Source: Belliella alkalica
GTDB taxonomy: Bacteria; Bacteroidota; Bacteroidia; Cytophagales; Cyclobacteriaceae
Direction of reading: 5' to 3'
DNA: 64,000 nt
Assembly (NCBI RefSeq): GCF_022549785.1
Contig: NZ_JAKZGO010000002.1
Location: 62,001 to 126,000, forward strand
Position 1 is the first letter of the stretch, and each line of letters begins with the position of its first letter. The notes beneath the pieces are model-generated. The model saw only the letters and a list, made by a program, of their open reading frames with translations. It was not told the DNA's origin and searched no databases. The position numbers were made by a program, and so were the translations under genes. Shown here in pieces: positions 1 through 8,544 of this stretch.

Positions 1-606
1 CCTGTTTCTAAAACCGTCTTCACGCTCTCTACCACGCGAATTTACTGCGGCGATCACGATGTTTTCGGCTTTTAATCTACCTGCAATGCTCACCTTTTCT
101 TCTAACTCCTCAGCCTTCATGTTAAGCTTGACGACTTTTTCTTCAATCTTTGCTTGGGTTGATTTTAAATCCTCGTTTTCTGCAAAAAGTTGCTGATTGA
201 CTTCTCTTAGTCTTACTATCTCCTTGTCTTTTTCTTGGAGTACACCTGTAAAGGAATTTATCTTTTTATTCAAAGCTTCGATTTCTTCTGTAGTTCTTTT
301 TTTGCTGGAATTTCTTTCAGAAATAAGTTGTTCTCTTATCTCTTCCAATGAACTAATGTCGCCTCCAAGTTTCTCTATTTCCTGAATTCGTAAATCTAAC
401 TGGAATGTGATGGAATCAAGCCTATTGTTAATTTCATTGTTTTCTTCAGACAATAATAGGATTTCCTCGGATTTCTTACTGCGATCTACTGAATCTGAAT
501 AGAGCTTGATGCCACTTATGATTACGAGGATAATCAAAACTATTATGAGAATGTTTTTCCCTTTCTCTGAGTTACTAGGTTTTTCCTTTTCAAAATTGGT
601 ATTCAT
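1..606 (-). CDS. Membrane-anchored coiled-coil protein, 3' end outside window
   Basis: The reading frame is open from an ATG at 606 to the window edge, giving 202 codons without a stop; the C-terminus is missing. After a charged N-terminus, one hydrophobic segment lies at about residues 18-34 (ILIIVLIILVIIS), followed by a long heptad-like stretch rich in E, K, L and N that looks like a coiled coil. The layout is that of a single-pass membrane protein with a long coiled-coil domain. No family is recognised. It is transcribed away from the methyltransferase at 648, with only a 41-bp divergent spacer, so the two genes probably have back-to-back promoters. Confidence 0.75.
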   Translation of the reverse strand, partial: MNTNFEKEKPSNSEKGKNILIIVLIILVIISGIKLYSDSVDRSKKSEEILLLSEENNEINNRLDSITFQLDLRIQEIEKLGGDISSLEEIREQLISERNSSKKRTTEEIEALNKKINSFTGVLQEKDKEIVRLREVNQQLFAENEDLKSTQAKIEEKVVKLNMKAEELEEKVSIAGRLKAENIVIAAVNSRGREREDGFRNR

Positions 607-647
607 GATTTATATCCTTGTATTTTTACCAAATTAAATAAATAATT

Positions 648-1241
648 ATGAATCTTTCACTAGACGAGCAATACTGGACCTCAAGATATCTACAAAATCA
701 GATCGGTTGGGATGTCGGCCAAGCTACTTTCCCCATTAAGCAATATTTAGACCAAATTGTAAATAAGGATCTTAAGGTTTTGATCCCTGGAGCAGGGAAT
801 GCCCATGAAGCCACTTATGCATTCGAATCAGGTTTCAAAAACTTACATATTTTGGATTTATCCAAATATCCTTTAGATAAGTTTATGGAGAAACATCCTA
901 ATTTTCCTGCTTCCAATGTCCATCAAGAAGATTTTTTTCTACACAATGGAAAATATGACTTGATTATCGAGCAAACATTTTTCTGCGCTCTTTTGCCGAA
1001 TTTAAGAAATGAATATGTGATTAAAATGCATCAACTGCTTGAAAAAGAAGGTGTTTTGATGGGTGTGCTTTTTAGTAAATCCTTTGAGCAGGATGGGCCA
1101 CCATTTGGAGGCGATATAGATTTGTATAAATCTATATTTGAAAACCACTTTGAGATAAAAACTTTGGAGCCTTGCTATAACTCAATACCTCCGCGCAAAG
1201 GTGCCGAGGTTTTTATTCTTCTAAAGAAAAAAGAGATTTAA
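648..1241 (+). CDS. TPMT-like SAM-dependent methyltransferase
   Basis: 197 residues, close in size to thiopurine S-methyltransferase family proteins. The N-terminus has the family's typical W-x-x-RY and IGWDVGQ pattern (residues 10-25), and the SAM-binding motif I is VLIPGAGNAHEA at about 45-56. An EQTFFCAL stretch near 108 corresponds to the post-motif region of this family. Bacterial members methylate thiols, selenium or tellurium compounds, or halides; the substrate here cannot be read from the sequence. The stop codon overlaps the stop of the convergent gene ending at 1238, so the two genes are tail to tail. The family call is firm, the substrate unknown. Confidence 0.8.
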   Translation: MNLSLDEQYWTSRYLQNQIGWDVGQATFPIKQYLDQIVNKDLKVLIPGAGNAHEATYAFESGFKNLHILDLSKYPLDKFMEKHPNFPASNVHQEDFFLHNGKYDLIIEQTFFCALLPNLRNEYVIKMHQLLEKEGVLMGVLFSKSFEQDGPPFGGDIDLYKSIFENHFEIKTLEPCYNSIPPRKGAEVFILLKKKEI

Positions 1242-2020
1242 AATTTTAAGACATAGCTTTCTTTTGGCATAGTCTTATCGAAAAAAATAATGCCACACTC
1301 GTAAAAGTCAAGATTGAGTCTTACTCGGGGATGTTTTTTTATTTCTTGCCAAATGGTTTCCATTTCTTTGGACCAATGAATGTCTGCAATTGCCAATATG
1401 CTACTCTCAGATAAATATGGAAGAATGGATTCAAAATAGCTTTTAGTTCCCAAATAGGTATGGGTTGCATCAATTAACGCGAAATCAACCTTCTTTGTAT
1501 CCTTCAATAACTCGGTTAATGTTGTATCAAGGTTTCCCAAAATATAGTTTGCATTCGGCTCAACCTGATGTTCCTGAGCTTTGAAGAACAAAGATGCTGA
1601 ACCTTCAAAAGTATAAAGCTTGCCTTTTGGACATGCTCTAGAAAGGTATCGGGAATTGATCCCTACGCAAGTACCAAGTTCCAATACCACTTCGGATGGG
1701 GTAAGCTGGCAAAAATATTGGTAAAGTTTGCTGTATTTTCTAGATGAAGTACTGTATTTTGTAATTGATGCGGTCTTTCTCAGGTTGCTTTGGAGTTTTT
1801 TGGATCCTGCTCCAAAATCCTCAATTTCCAATTTGCTGTCATCTCGCAGAAGGGAGTTTCTGATTCCCTCCAAATCCAAATCTGAGAGTTTGTTCTTGGT
1901 TAAATAGGAGAGAAGACCTGTGTAAATTTTGAATACTGAAGGTGATTGAACGGCATACTTGTCCTCCTGAACCAGCCAATATTTCAAATATGAAAGGAGT
2001 GGATGAATTTTATTTCTCAA
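1238..2020 (-). CDS. Class I SAM-dependent methyltransferase
   Basis: 260 residues. The SAM-binding loop ELGTCVGINSRYL lies at about residues 115-127, followed by an acidic motif near YTFEGS and an ALIDATH segment near 180, matching O-methyltransferase-like Rossmann proteins. The N-terminal 90 residues contain FGAGSKKL and basic stretches and are typical of a Bacteroidota lineage of this superfamily. The substrate is not predictable. It follows apaG on the same strand with one base between the genes and is probably co-transcribed with it. Its 3' end overlaps the stop codon of the convergent TPMT-like gene. Confidence 0.75.
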   Translation of the reverse strand: MRNKIHPLLSYLKYWLVQEDKYAVQSPSVFKIYTGLLSYLTKNKLSDLDLEGIRNSLLRDDSKLEIEDFGAGSKKLQSNLRKTASITKYSTSSRKYSKLYQYFCQLTPSEVVLELGTCVGINSRYLSRACPKGKLYTFEGSASLFFKAQEHQVEPNANYILGNLDTTLTELLKDTKKVDFALIDATHTYLGTKSYFESILPYLSESSILAIADIHWSKEMETIWQEIKKHPRVRLNLDFYECGIIFFDKTMPKESYVLKF

Positions 2021-2021
2021 A

Positions 2022-2408
2022 TCAATTGTTGAAAATTTGGGAAATCATCTGAAACTCTGGAATAGTTACTTCAAAGATTTTTCCATCTTGGATTTTTTCC
2101 ATCGTATAAGTACCTCGCATTTTGCCCAAACCGGATTTCAAGTTACATCCAGAAATGTATTGGTGGGACGCTCCTGGCTCAAGTACAGGCTGCTGTCCTA
2201 CCACTCCATCACCTTCCACTATCTTCAACTCATCACCTGCATCGAAAATTTCCCATTTTCTTCGTAACAATTGTATGGTATGAGGACTGTTGTTTTCTAT
2301 ATTTACCTTATAAGTAAATACAAAATGCTGCTGATGGGGACTAGAAAACTCTGGTTGATAAGTAACTTCAACGCTTACTTTGACACCTTCTGTAATAGCA
2401 CTGACCAT
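2022..2408 (-). CDS. apaG: ApaG family protein
   Basis: 128 residues, the normal length for ApaG. The fold is one immunoglobulin/fibronectin-like domain. Family hallmarks seen here are YKVNIENNSPHTIQLLRRKW (about 31-50), GVVGQQPVLEPG (about 66-77) and YISGCNLKSGLGKMRGTY (about 83-100). ApaG is linked to Co2+/Mg2+ resistance in enterobacteria, but its biochemical role is poorly defined. It is divergent from ung (start 2485), with a 76-bp spacer for both promoters, and is followed directly by a methyltransferase gene. Confidence 0.9.
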   Translation of the reverse strand: MVSAITEGVKVSVEVTYQPEFSSPHQQHFVFTYKVNIENNSPHTIQLLRRKWEIFDAGDELKIVEGDGVVGQQPVLEPGASHQYISGCNLKSGLGKMRGTYTMEKIQDGKIFEVTIPEFQMISQIFNN

Positions 2409-2484
2409 AATAGGATTGGTTTGAATCTACTGTTAGCAAATCTATATCATTCTACCCAAAACACAACAATAAATCAGAGATATA

Positions 2485-3147
2485 ATGAACGTAAAAATTG
2501 AAGAAAGTTGGAAATCAGTTTTAAAAAAGGAATTTGAAAAACCTTATTTCGAGGAACTTATCAATTTTGTAAAGAATGAATATGCCAATCATGAGATTTT
2601 CCCGAAGGGTGGTGAGATCTTCAATGCTTTTGCACATTGCCCATTTGACAAGGTCAAGGTGGTGATCTTGGGTCAAGATCCTTATCATGGCCCTGGACAA
2701 GCCCATGGATTGTCTTTTTCTGTCAGGGAGGGTGTCCCTTTTCCTCCAAGTTTGCTGAATATTTTTAAAGAAATCAACAAAGATTTGGATCAGTCTATGC
2801 CTTCTAATGGTAATCTTACCCGCTGGGCGGATCAAGGTGTCCTTCTGCTCAATGCGACGCTGACAGTCAGGGCACATGAAGCCGGTTCACATCAAAAGAA
2901 AGGTTGGGAGGATTTCACAGATGCGGTAATCAAGGAGATAGCTGCACAAAAATCCAATGTAGTTTTTATGCTTTGGGGAGCTTATGCCCAAAAGAAAGCT
3001 TCATTTATCGATGAAACAAACCACCTCAAACTCCATGCTCCACATCCCAGTCCACTTTCAGCTCACAGGGGATTTTTAGGTTGTGGACATTTTTCCAAAA
3101 CCAATGAATATCTAAAGGAAAATGGTTTGGAGGAGATAAAGTGGTAA
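2485..3147 (+). CDS. ung: Uracil-DNA glycosylase, family 1
   Basis: 220 residues, full length. The enzyme removes uracil from DNA as the first step of base excision repair. The water-activating motif GQDPYHGP lies at 63-70 with the catalytic Asp at 65. The second motif HPSPLSAHRGF lies at 187-197 with the catalytic His at 187, and the uracil-binding LLLNATLTV stretch at about 120-128. The ATG at 2485 is the only sensible start. It is a single-gene unit with its own downstream hairpin terminator. Confidence 0.97.
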   Translation: MNVKIEESWKSVLKKEFEKPYFEELINFVKNEYANHEIFPKGGEIFNAFAHCPFDKVKVVILGQDPYHGPGQAHGLSFSVREGVPFPPSLLNIFKEINKDLDQSMPSNGNLTRWADQGVLLLNATLTVRAHEAGSHQKKGWEDFTDAVIKEIAAQKSNVVFMLWGAYAQKKASFIDETNHLKLHAPHPSPLSAHRGFLGCGHFSKTNEYLKENGLEEIKW

Positions 3148-3149
3148 CA

Positions 3150-3175
3150 AAAAAGAGAGCCTAGGCTCTCTTTTT
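3150..3175 (+). terminator. Intrinsic terminator after ung
   Basis: A perfect hairpin with arms AGAGAGCC and GGCTCTCT (3154-3171) is preceded by an A-run and followed by TTTTT, 3 bp after the ung stop codon. The A-run also makes it a possible terminator in the other direction. Confidence 0.85.
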
Positions 3176-3515
3176 GGGTTTTTTATGTTACGTTCCGAAA
3201 TAGCTTGGTCTATATATAATCAAAGCTTTGCTACATTCTTAAAATTATAGTTAGATAAAGTTAAAGACCTTCGAGGTTTTATAAAACCTCAAAGGTCTCA
3301 CGTCTTTGTTTCACATCTCAAATCTCACGTCTAATAGATTTTACTTCCCTAATCATTTTAGACTAGTCATATCGACAATATTGGAGATATCTCACTTTGT
3401 TCGATATGACTAATTACTTTTTAGTCACTTCTTGAGTCTCCTGTCTCACATCTCAAATCTTACGTCTTAAATTCACATCTCATTCGCCACTGCGGACAAG
3501 TCATCTCAGACACCC
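3176..3515. other. Intergenic region with short degenerate repeats, no gene
   Basis: No coding frame is convincing. It contains two copies of a degenerate CACATCTCAAATCT(C/T)ACGTCT motif (near 3311 and 3448), which recurs near 35,283 and, inverted, near 58,720. It also holds an imperfect inverted pair around CTAGTCATATCGA / TCGATATGACTAA (3363-3412). These look like dispersed repeat debris between operons. Confidence 0.5.
3266..3298. repeat. Solitary ACCTTYGAGGT hairpin repeat
   Basis: Arms GACCTTCGAGGTTTT (3266-3280) and AAAACCTCAAAGGTC (3284-3298) form a 15-bp stem with a single internal mismatch around an ATA loop. This is the same palindrome family that is amplified at 30,628-31,612. Confidence 0.8.
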
Positions 3516-4592
3516 TTAATCAATCCCATTAAAGAATCTGTTCCAGCGGATTTTGCTGAACATTGATTTGTGTTTGTCAAGTGAAAGCCATAGAAACCAG
3601 GCTTTTCCCACTACGTGGTCTTCCGGAACGAAGCCCCAGTATCTGGAATCCAGAGAATCATGTCTGTTGTCACCCATCATGAAGTAATAGTTCTGCTTGA
3701 ATGTGTAGCTGCTTACTTCTTGACCATCGATGATCAATTTGTTGTCTCTCACTTCCATGTTTTTGAGGCCTTCATATTTTTCTATCGTAAAGGCGTATTT
3801 GGCCATGGTTTCTTCATTGATTTGGATGGTAGTGCCCTCTCCAGGTATTTCTAGAGGTCCCCAATTATCTTTGTTCCATCCAAAATATGCACCGTCAGGG
3901 AATACGTTGGACTCACCCATGTCCTCACGGTCTAACCTTTTGGTAACATTGGTAATTGCGGGTGATTTCTCAAGGTTTTTTGCTATTTCTTCTGTAGTCC
4001 AGACCAAATATCCGACGCCATTGGAGAAAGCAATATATCCGTCTCTGTTTATTCCATATTCTTCAAAAAACTCCATGGATAGATTTCTGTCTGTCAATAC
4101 ATCATAAGAGAATTGCATTTTCTCTGGATTGTCACCCAATTCACCATTGATATACACCTGACCTCTTTTGATTTCCAAGACATCTCCAGGAACAGCAACA
4201 GCCCTTTTAATATAGTTGGTTTTCAGATCGACTGGGTATTCGTATTCTGCTGGGTAATTGAATACCACGACATCATTTCTCTTAATAGAAGTAAAGCCAG
4301 GCAGCCTGTAGTATGGAAGCTGAATCAAATCTGAATATGATTTCAATTCTGTACCCCAGATTTTCTGATGTGTAAGAGGTACCTGAAGGGGTGTTTTAGG
4401 GATTCTGGTTCCATAGTGCATTTTACTCACAAAAAGGAAGTCACCCACGAGAAGTGATTTTTCCATTGATCCTGTTGGGATGGTGAAGGGCTCAAGAAGC
4501 AACCAACGGATCAAACTTGCAGCGATTACTGCAAATACCAAGGCGTCAACCCATTCTCTGGTTGCCGATTTTTTCTTTTTTTCTTTAGTCAT
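3516..4592 (-). CDS. lepB: Signal peptidase I
   Basis: 358 residues from the ATG at 4592 (a TTG three codons upstream is less likely). It cleaves signal peptides from exported proteins at the outer face of the inner membrane. One N-terminal membrane segment (about 16-34) is followed by the catalytic-serine motif PTGSMEKSL (Ser42) and the general-base motif YIKRAVAVPGD (Lys129). The C-terminal GDNRHDSLDSRYWG box is also present. At over 350 residues it is longer than the E. coli enzyme because of an insertion between the catalytic boxes, as is usual in Bacteroidota. It is the last gene of the UPF0173-parA-parB-DUF5683-dapB-lepB run, 14 bp after dapB. Confidence 0.96.
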   Translation of the reverse strand: MTKEKKKKSATREWVDALVFAVIAASLIRWLLLEPFTIPTGSMEKSLLVGDFLFVSKMHYGTRIPKTPLQVPLTHQKIWGTELKSYSDLIQLPYYRLPGFTSIKRNDVVVFNYPAEYEYPVDLKTNYIKRAVAVPGDVLEIKRGQVYINGELGDNPEKMQFSYDVLTDRNLSMEFFEEYGINRDGYIAFSNGVGYLVWTTEEIAKNLEKSPAITNVTKRLDREDMGESNVFPDGAYFGWNKDNWGPLEIPGEGTTIQINEETMAKYAFTIEKYEGLKNMEVRDNKLIIDGQEVSSYTFKQNYYFMMGDNRHDSLDSRYWGFVPEDHVVGKAWFLWLSLDKHKSMFSKIRWNRFFNGID

Positions 4593-4606
4593 GTTGTTCA
4601 AAAATT

Positions 4607-5329
4607 TTAGAAAGATAGGAAATCATCCATAGATAGCACACCTTTTTTATCTTTAATCCATTCGGCTACCAAAACTGATCCAAGTGCAAATCCTTTTCTG
4701 CTATGGGCAGTATGTGTAATCTCAATATCGTCGATTTCAGATTGATAGCGTACAATATGAGTTCCTGGAGCGGGATCTATTCGCTTGGCAATGATTGGCA
4801 AAGACTGTCCATTATTGACCAGTTCATCGGACAGTTTCCAGTTTTCTATTCTGGAAATTTGATCGATAATGCCTTCAGCCAAAGTGATGGCAGTCCCACT
4901 AGGAGCATCTTTTTTTTCTGTGTGGTGAATTTCCTCCAAGCTGACATTGTAATCTGTCTGCTCACCCATGAGCTTCGCAAGATACTTATTTACTTTGAAG
5001 AAAATATTGACACCTATGCTGTAGTTGGAAGCGTAGAAGAATGCTCCATTATTTGAAATTGTGAATTTATCTAATTCTGGTTTCTGGTTTAGCCAGCCTG
5101 TAGTTCCTGATACAACTGGAATGCCATTGGAGATCGCCCATTTGATATTTTCTACGGCGGATTCTGGCTGGGAAAATTCAATCGCTACATCTACTGTTTT
5201 TGGATCCAAATTATCCAATTCACTTTTGTTGTCAATGTTGATTTTTGCAGCTATGGAATGTCCTCGGGATTCAGCTATTTCGCTGATGATTTTACCCATT
5301 TTTCCATAGCCTAAGATTAATATGTTCAT
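4607..5329 (-). CDS. dapB: 4-hydroxy-tetrahydrodipicolinate reductase
   Basis: 240 residues. It reduces the DapA product with NAD(P)H in the diaminopimelate/lysine pathway, which feeds peptidoglycan. The dinucleotide loop GYGKMGKII is at 7-15, the catalytic segment EEIHHTEKKDAPSGTA at about 131-146, and the C-terminal HTAHSRKGFALGSV at about 206-219. Its position between DUF5683 and lepB, with spacers of 3 and 14 bp, points to co-transcription with the chromosome partition genes, an arrangement I know from other Bacteroidota. Confidence 0.96.
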   Translation of the reverse strand: MNILILGYGKMGKIISEIAESRGHSIAAKINIDNKSELDNLDPKTVDVAIEFSQPESAVENIKWAISNGIPVVSGTTGWLNQKPELDKFTISNNGAFFYASNYSIGVNIFFKVNKYLAKLMGEQTDYNVSLEEIHHTEKKDAPSGTAITLAEGIIDQISRIENWKLSDELVNNGQSLPIIAKRIDPAPGTHIVRYQSEIDDIEITHTAHSRKGFALGSVLVAEWIKDKKGVLSMDDFLSF

Positions 5330-5332
5330 AGT

Positions 5333-5932
5333 TTAGAATTTTAACTTTAATGATACGCCAACTAAACCTCCGCCAGCATAAAGGGATTCATATGAAGGTT
5401 CACAAATTAAACTAATATCATCGCTGATATCGAAACCCGACAGGTGGGCATCTACCTGTGCATCTACAATATTTAGAATATAAATCAGACCAAATACCAC
5501 GAAATTCAAATCCCTATTTCTTCTCCAGAAATCAACGTTTCTTGCCAACGCATCTCTATTCATGTTTGGGAAATTTAGATTTGGAGCACCATCATCGAAT
5601 TTACCAAGTTCTTCCCTAAATAGTTGGTATCTTCTGTTGTTAAAATCTATAAAATAGAGATTGGTGGCAAAGCCTCCGTAGATGATAGGTAGTTTCCAAA
5701 CCTTTTCATTGTAAACTTGTCCTGCACCGGGCAAGATTGCAGAAAGGAGGGTTGCTACTTTTGGGTCTTTGGGAAGTTTTTCATTGATTTCTATTGTGAC
5801 TGTTTCCCCGTTGCTCTGAGCAAAAGAAGGTGTTAGGTAAATTGCCAGTAAAACAAAAACAGCAATGGTTTTTCTAAAAACCATTGCCAAGCATTTTTTT
5901 GACATTAGAAGAAGGATATTAGGTAGATTCAC
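5333..5932 (-). CDS. DUF5683 family exported protein
   Basis: 199 residues from a GTG at 5932, 3 bp after parB. An internal ATG at 5884 gives MVFRKTIAVFVLLAIYL..SFAQ, a textbook signal peptide, and may be the true start. The DUF5683 core is seen as LLSAILPGAGQVYNEKVWKLPIIYGG with a following YFIDFNNRRYQLFREE, and a second hydrophobic segment FVVFGLIYILNIVDAQVDAHL. These are Bacteroidota-specific envelope proteins of unknown role that habitually sit between parB and dapB. The family is firm, the function not known. Confidence 0.88.
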   Translation of the reverse strand: MNLPNILLLMSKKCLAMVFRKTIAVFVLLAIYLTPSFAQSNGETVTIEINEKLPKDPKVATLLSAILPGAGQVYNEKVWKLPIIYGGFATNLYFIDFNNRRYQLFREELGKFDDGAPNLNFPNMNRDALARNVDFWRRNRDLNFVVFGLIYILNIVDAQVDAHLSGFDISDDISLICEPSYESLYAGGGLVGVSLKLKF

Positions 5933-5935
5933 TGC

Positions 5936-6850
5936 TTATATTATCTCCAAAATTTCCAATATTCGATTCAAGTCTGATGCAGAACCAAATGGTATTTTTA
6001 TTTCCCCTTTGTTTTTGTCATTTGCTTTTAACTGAACTTTCGATCCGAAATGATTTGCGAGTCTCTGTTGGATTTTTCCTATTTCATACTTTCTGACAGG
6101 ATCCAAAGATGGTGCTTTCTTTTTGGAATCTTCATCAGCATCATTCAGCGCTTTGACAAGTGCTTCCACTTTTCTGACACTTAGTTCTTCTACTACAATT
6201 TTCCTGTAGATTGCCAATTGCTTGTCTATATCTTCTACATTGATCAAAGCTCTTGCGTGACCCATGCTGATAATCTGATCTCTTATACCTGCCTGAATAT
6301 CCGGTGGAAGTTTCAGTAATCTGAGGTAATTGTTGACTGTAGTTCTATTTTTTCCAACTCTGTCACCTAGCTCTTCTTGTTTTAGATCACATTCAGCAAG
6401 CAGTCTTTGGTAAGATTGTGCGATCTCAAGTGCATTTAGGTTTTCTCTTTGTATGTTTTCGATCAATGCCATTTCCAGCATTTGCTGATCGTTTGCAGTT
6501 CTGATGTAGGCAGGGATTCTTTCCAAGCCCGCTAGTTTAGAAGCTTGAAATCTTCTTTCACCTGATATTAACTGATATTCATTATCAGCAAGTTTTCTGA
6601 CAGTAATTGGCTGAATGATTCCCTGAACAATGATTGATTCCGACAACTCCTGAAGTGCATCTTTGTCAAAATGTGTTCGTGGCTGATAAGGATTGACTTG
6701 TATTTCTGTCAATGGAATTTCATTGATACTAGCAGCGACAGGAGTGGGTATCAGTTCTTCTTTTTGTGTTTTTTGTGGTGAATCTTGGAGTAAAGCACCC
6801 AGTCCTCTTCCCAATGCATTCTTCTTTTGTGTAGGTTTTTTATCTGCCAT
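5936..6850 (-). CDS. parB: Chromosome partition protein ParB
   Basis: 304 residues. It binds parS sites, spreads on DNA as a CTP-dependent clamp and works with ParA in origin segregation. The N-terminal arm has GRGLGALL (14-21). The CTPase domain shows GERRFQASKLAGL and the IENIQRENLNALEIA segment. The helix-turn-helix is DRVGKNRTTVNNYLRLLKLP near 160-180, and the C-terminal dimerisation domain closes the protein. It starts 10 bp after parA. No parS-like 16-mer palindrome was found in the window. Confidence 0.96.
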   Translation of the reverse strand: MADKKPTQKKNALGRGLGALLQDSPQKTQKEELIPTPVAASINEIPLTEIQVNPYQPRTHFDKDALQELSESIIVQGIIQPITVRKLADNEYQLISGERRFQASKLAGLERIPAYIRTANDQQMLEMALIENIQRENLNALEIAQSYQRLLAECDLKQEELGDRVGKNRTTVNNYLRLLKLPPDIQAGIRDQIISMGHARALINVEDIDKQLAIYRKIVVEELSVRKVEALVKALNDADEDSKKKAPSLDPVRKYEIGKIQQRLANHFGSKVQLKANDKNKGEIKIPFGSASDLNRILEILEII

Positions 6851-6860
6851 ATCGCTATTG

Positions 6861-7640
6861 TCAATTTACTTTCTCTTTTCCGTTTTTGGCTGCTATCTCA
6901 TGTGCCAAGTTCAGGTAAGCTACTGCCCCTTTGCCATCTGCATCAAATGCAATTACTGGTAAACCAAAGCTTGGAGATTCACTTAGACGGACATTTCTTG
7001 GTATTATTGTGTTGAAAACCAAATCTTTGAAATGCATTCTTACTTCATCTACGACTTGGTTTGACAGTCGTAACCTCACATCATACATAGTGAGAAGAAT
7101 TCCTTCAATTTCCAGATCAGGATTTAATCTAGTCTGAATGATCTTGATAGTGTTGAGTAATTTTCCCAAACCTTCCAATGCGAAATACTCGCATTGAACA
7201 GGGATAATTATGGAATTAGCAGCTGTCAGGGCATTGATAGTGATCAAACCCAATGATGGGGAACAGTCAATGACTATGAAGTCGTAATTTTCTTTGACTT
7301 TGGAAATTACGGTTTTCATTTTTTCTTCCCTATTTTCCAAATTGATCATTTCGACTTCAGCACCAACCAAGTCAATATGTGAAGGAACTAAGTCTAAAAA
7401 TTCCATATCAGTTTTATGGATGATGGTCTCTATATCTATACCATCCACCATACATTCATATATGCTATTATCCACTTCTTTTGGATCTTGACCAAGCCCT
7501 GAGGTAGTATTTGCCTGAGGATCTGCATCAATGACAAGCGTTTTATATTCCAATACCGCAAGACTTGCGGCAAGATTCATAGCGGTAGTTGTTTTACCTA
7601 CTCCGCCTTTTTGGTTTGCAATTGCAATTACTTTTCCCAT
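6861..7640 (-). CDS. parA: Chromosome partition ATPase ParA/Soj
   Basis: 259 residues, a short chromosomal ParA without an N-terminal DNA-binding extension. The deviant Walker A KGGVGKTT is at 11-18, the A' motif [16 protein letters not shown] at about 36-51 and Walker [12 protein letters not shown] near 122-132. It moves ParB-bound origins across the nucleoid. It follows the UPF0173 gene by 9 bp and precedes parB by 10 bp, so the promoter found upstream of the UPF0173 gene probably drives the whole six-gene run. Confidence 0.96.
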   Translation of the reverse strand: MGKVIAIANQKGGVGKTTTAMNLAASLAVLEYKTLVIDADPQANTTSGLGQDPKEVDNSIYECMVDGIDIETIIHKTDMEFLDLVPSHIDLVGAEVEMINLENREEKMKTVISKVKENYDFIVIDCSPSLGLITINALTAANSIIIPVQCEYFALEGLGKLLNTIKIIQTRLNPDLEIEGILLTMYDVRLRLSNQVVDEVRMHFKDLVFNTIIPRNVRLSESPSFGLPVIAFDADGKGAVAYLNLAHEIAAKNGKEKVN

Positions 7641-7649
7641 TCTCTAGAT

Positions 7650-8333
7650 TCAAAGGGTAATAGATTCTCCAATATTAAGCAAAATCAATTCTTTTTTAGC
7701 TTGAAGTGCTGCTTTTTTTGCAGCTTCCAAATCGACTTCAATGTAAGGAAAGGTGTCATAATGCATCCCTATGATCTTGTCAGTACCGACAAAGTCTGCT
7801 GCTCGGATAGCATCTTCTATTCCCATAGTAAAATTATCACCTATCGGCATGATAGCAAAATCAATCTTAAATTCTGCTGCAATCAATTTCATGTCATAGG
7901 TCAATGCAGTGTCTCCGGCAAAATAAAAACAACCTTCCGCATGCTCTACTATAAAGCCACCTGCCAAACCTCCGCCACTTCCATCAGGAAGTGTACTGCT
8001 ATGAACGGCATTGACGTATTTGAGTTTTCCAAAATCAAACATCTTTGAACCGCCTTGATTCATAGGATGGTATTTTTCAATTCCCTTTTTGGAAAACCAT
8101 GTGGCAATCTCGAAGTTCGATATCAAGGTTGCGTCAGAGTTTTTAGTAATTTCCTCTGCATCAGCAACATGGTCTTCATGACCGTGACTGATCAATACAT
8201 AGTCAGCCCTGATATCTGATACATTCACACCGGCAGCTTTTGAATTGGGACGGATAAATGGGTCAAATAAAAGGTTTTTATCATCAATTTTTACCAAAAA
8301 GGAAGAATGTCCATAGTAAGTTAGTTCAATCAT
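7650..8333 (-). CDS. UPF0173 metal-dependent hydrolase (metallo-beta-lactamase fold)
   Basis: 227 residues, standard for UPF0173. The metal-binding motif ISHGHEDHVADAEEI is at about 48-62, with further ligands in YFAGDTALTYD and the C-terminal GMHYDTFP. The substrate of these proteins is not known. It is the first gene of a tightly packed run leading into parA and parB, and a Bacteroidota-type promoter lies 30 bp upstream of its ATG. Confidence 0.92.
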   Translation of the reverse strand: MIELTYYGHSSFLVKIDDKNLLFDPFIRPNSKAAGVNVSDIRADYVLISHGHEDHVADAEEITKNSDATLISNFEIATWFSKKGIEKYHPMNQGGSKMFDFGKLKYVNAVHSSTLPDGSGGGLAGGFIVEHAEGCFYFAGDTALTYDMKLIAAEFKIDFAIMPIGDNFTMGIEDAIRAADFVGTDKIIGMHYDTFPYIEVDLEAAKKAALQAKKELILLNIGESITL

Positions 8334-8363
8334 CTTGTTTGATTTATTTATTTCGGATATCTA

Positions 8364-8393
8364 CAAATATATCATTTATATTCTTACTCAAAA
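8364..8393 (-). promoter_or_regulatory. Probable promoter of the UPF0173-parAB-dapB-lepB operon
   Basis: On the minus strand TATATTTG (8371-8364) matches the Bacteroidota -7 box TAnnTTTG. A TTTTG (8393-8389) lies 17 bp upstream, slightly short of the usual 19-20 bp spacing for the -33 box. The ATG follows 30 bp downstream. Confidence 0.5.
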
Positions 8394-8478
8394 TTATTTG
8401 TTTTCCACATCTTACTGTGGATAGAGACAATGTTTTGATAATTAAGAAGGTAAATGTATATCTGTACTTTCTTAAACC

Positions 8479-8512
8479 CAAAAAAAAGGGAGCCTTATAA
8501 AGAGACTCCCTT
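8479..8512 (-). terminator. Intrinsic terminator after yidC
   Basis: Read on the minus strand, the arms AAGGGAG (8512-8506) and CTCCCTT (8492-8486) enclose a 13-nt loop and are followed directly by a run of eight T. It lies 33 bp beyond the yidC stop. Confidence 0.85.
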
Positions 8513-8544
8513 GAAACATGGATGCTTTTTCAACTTTCGTTTAA

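Noticed and set aside
3516-8333. parS site near parAB
   Set aside because: No TGTTnCACGTGnAACA-like palindrome was found; CACGTG words at 8891 and 50961 lack the flanking bases.
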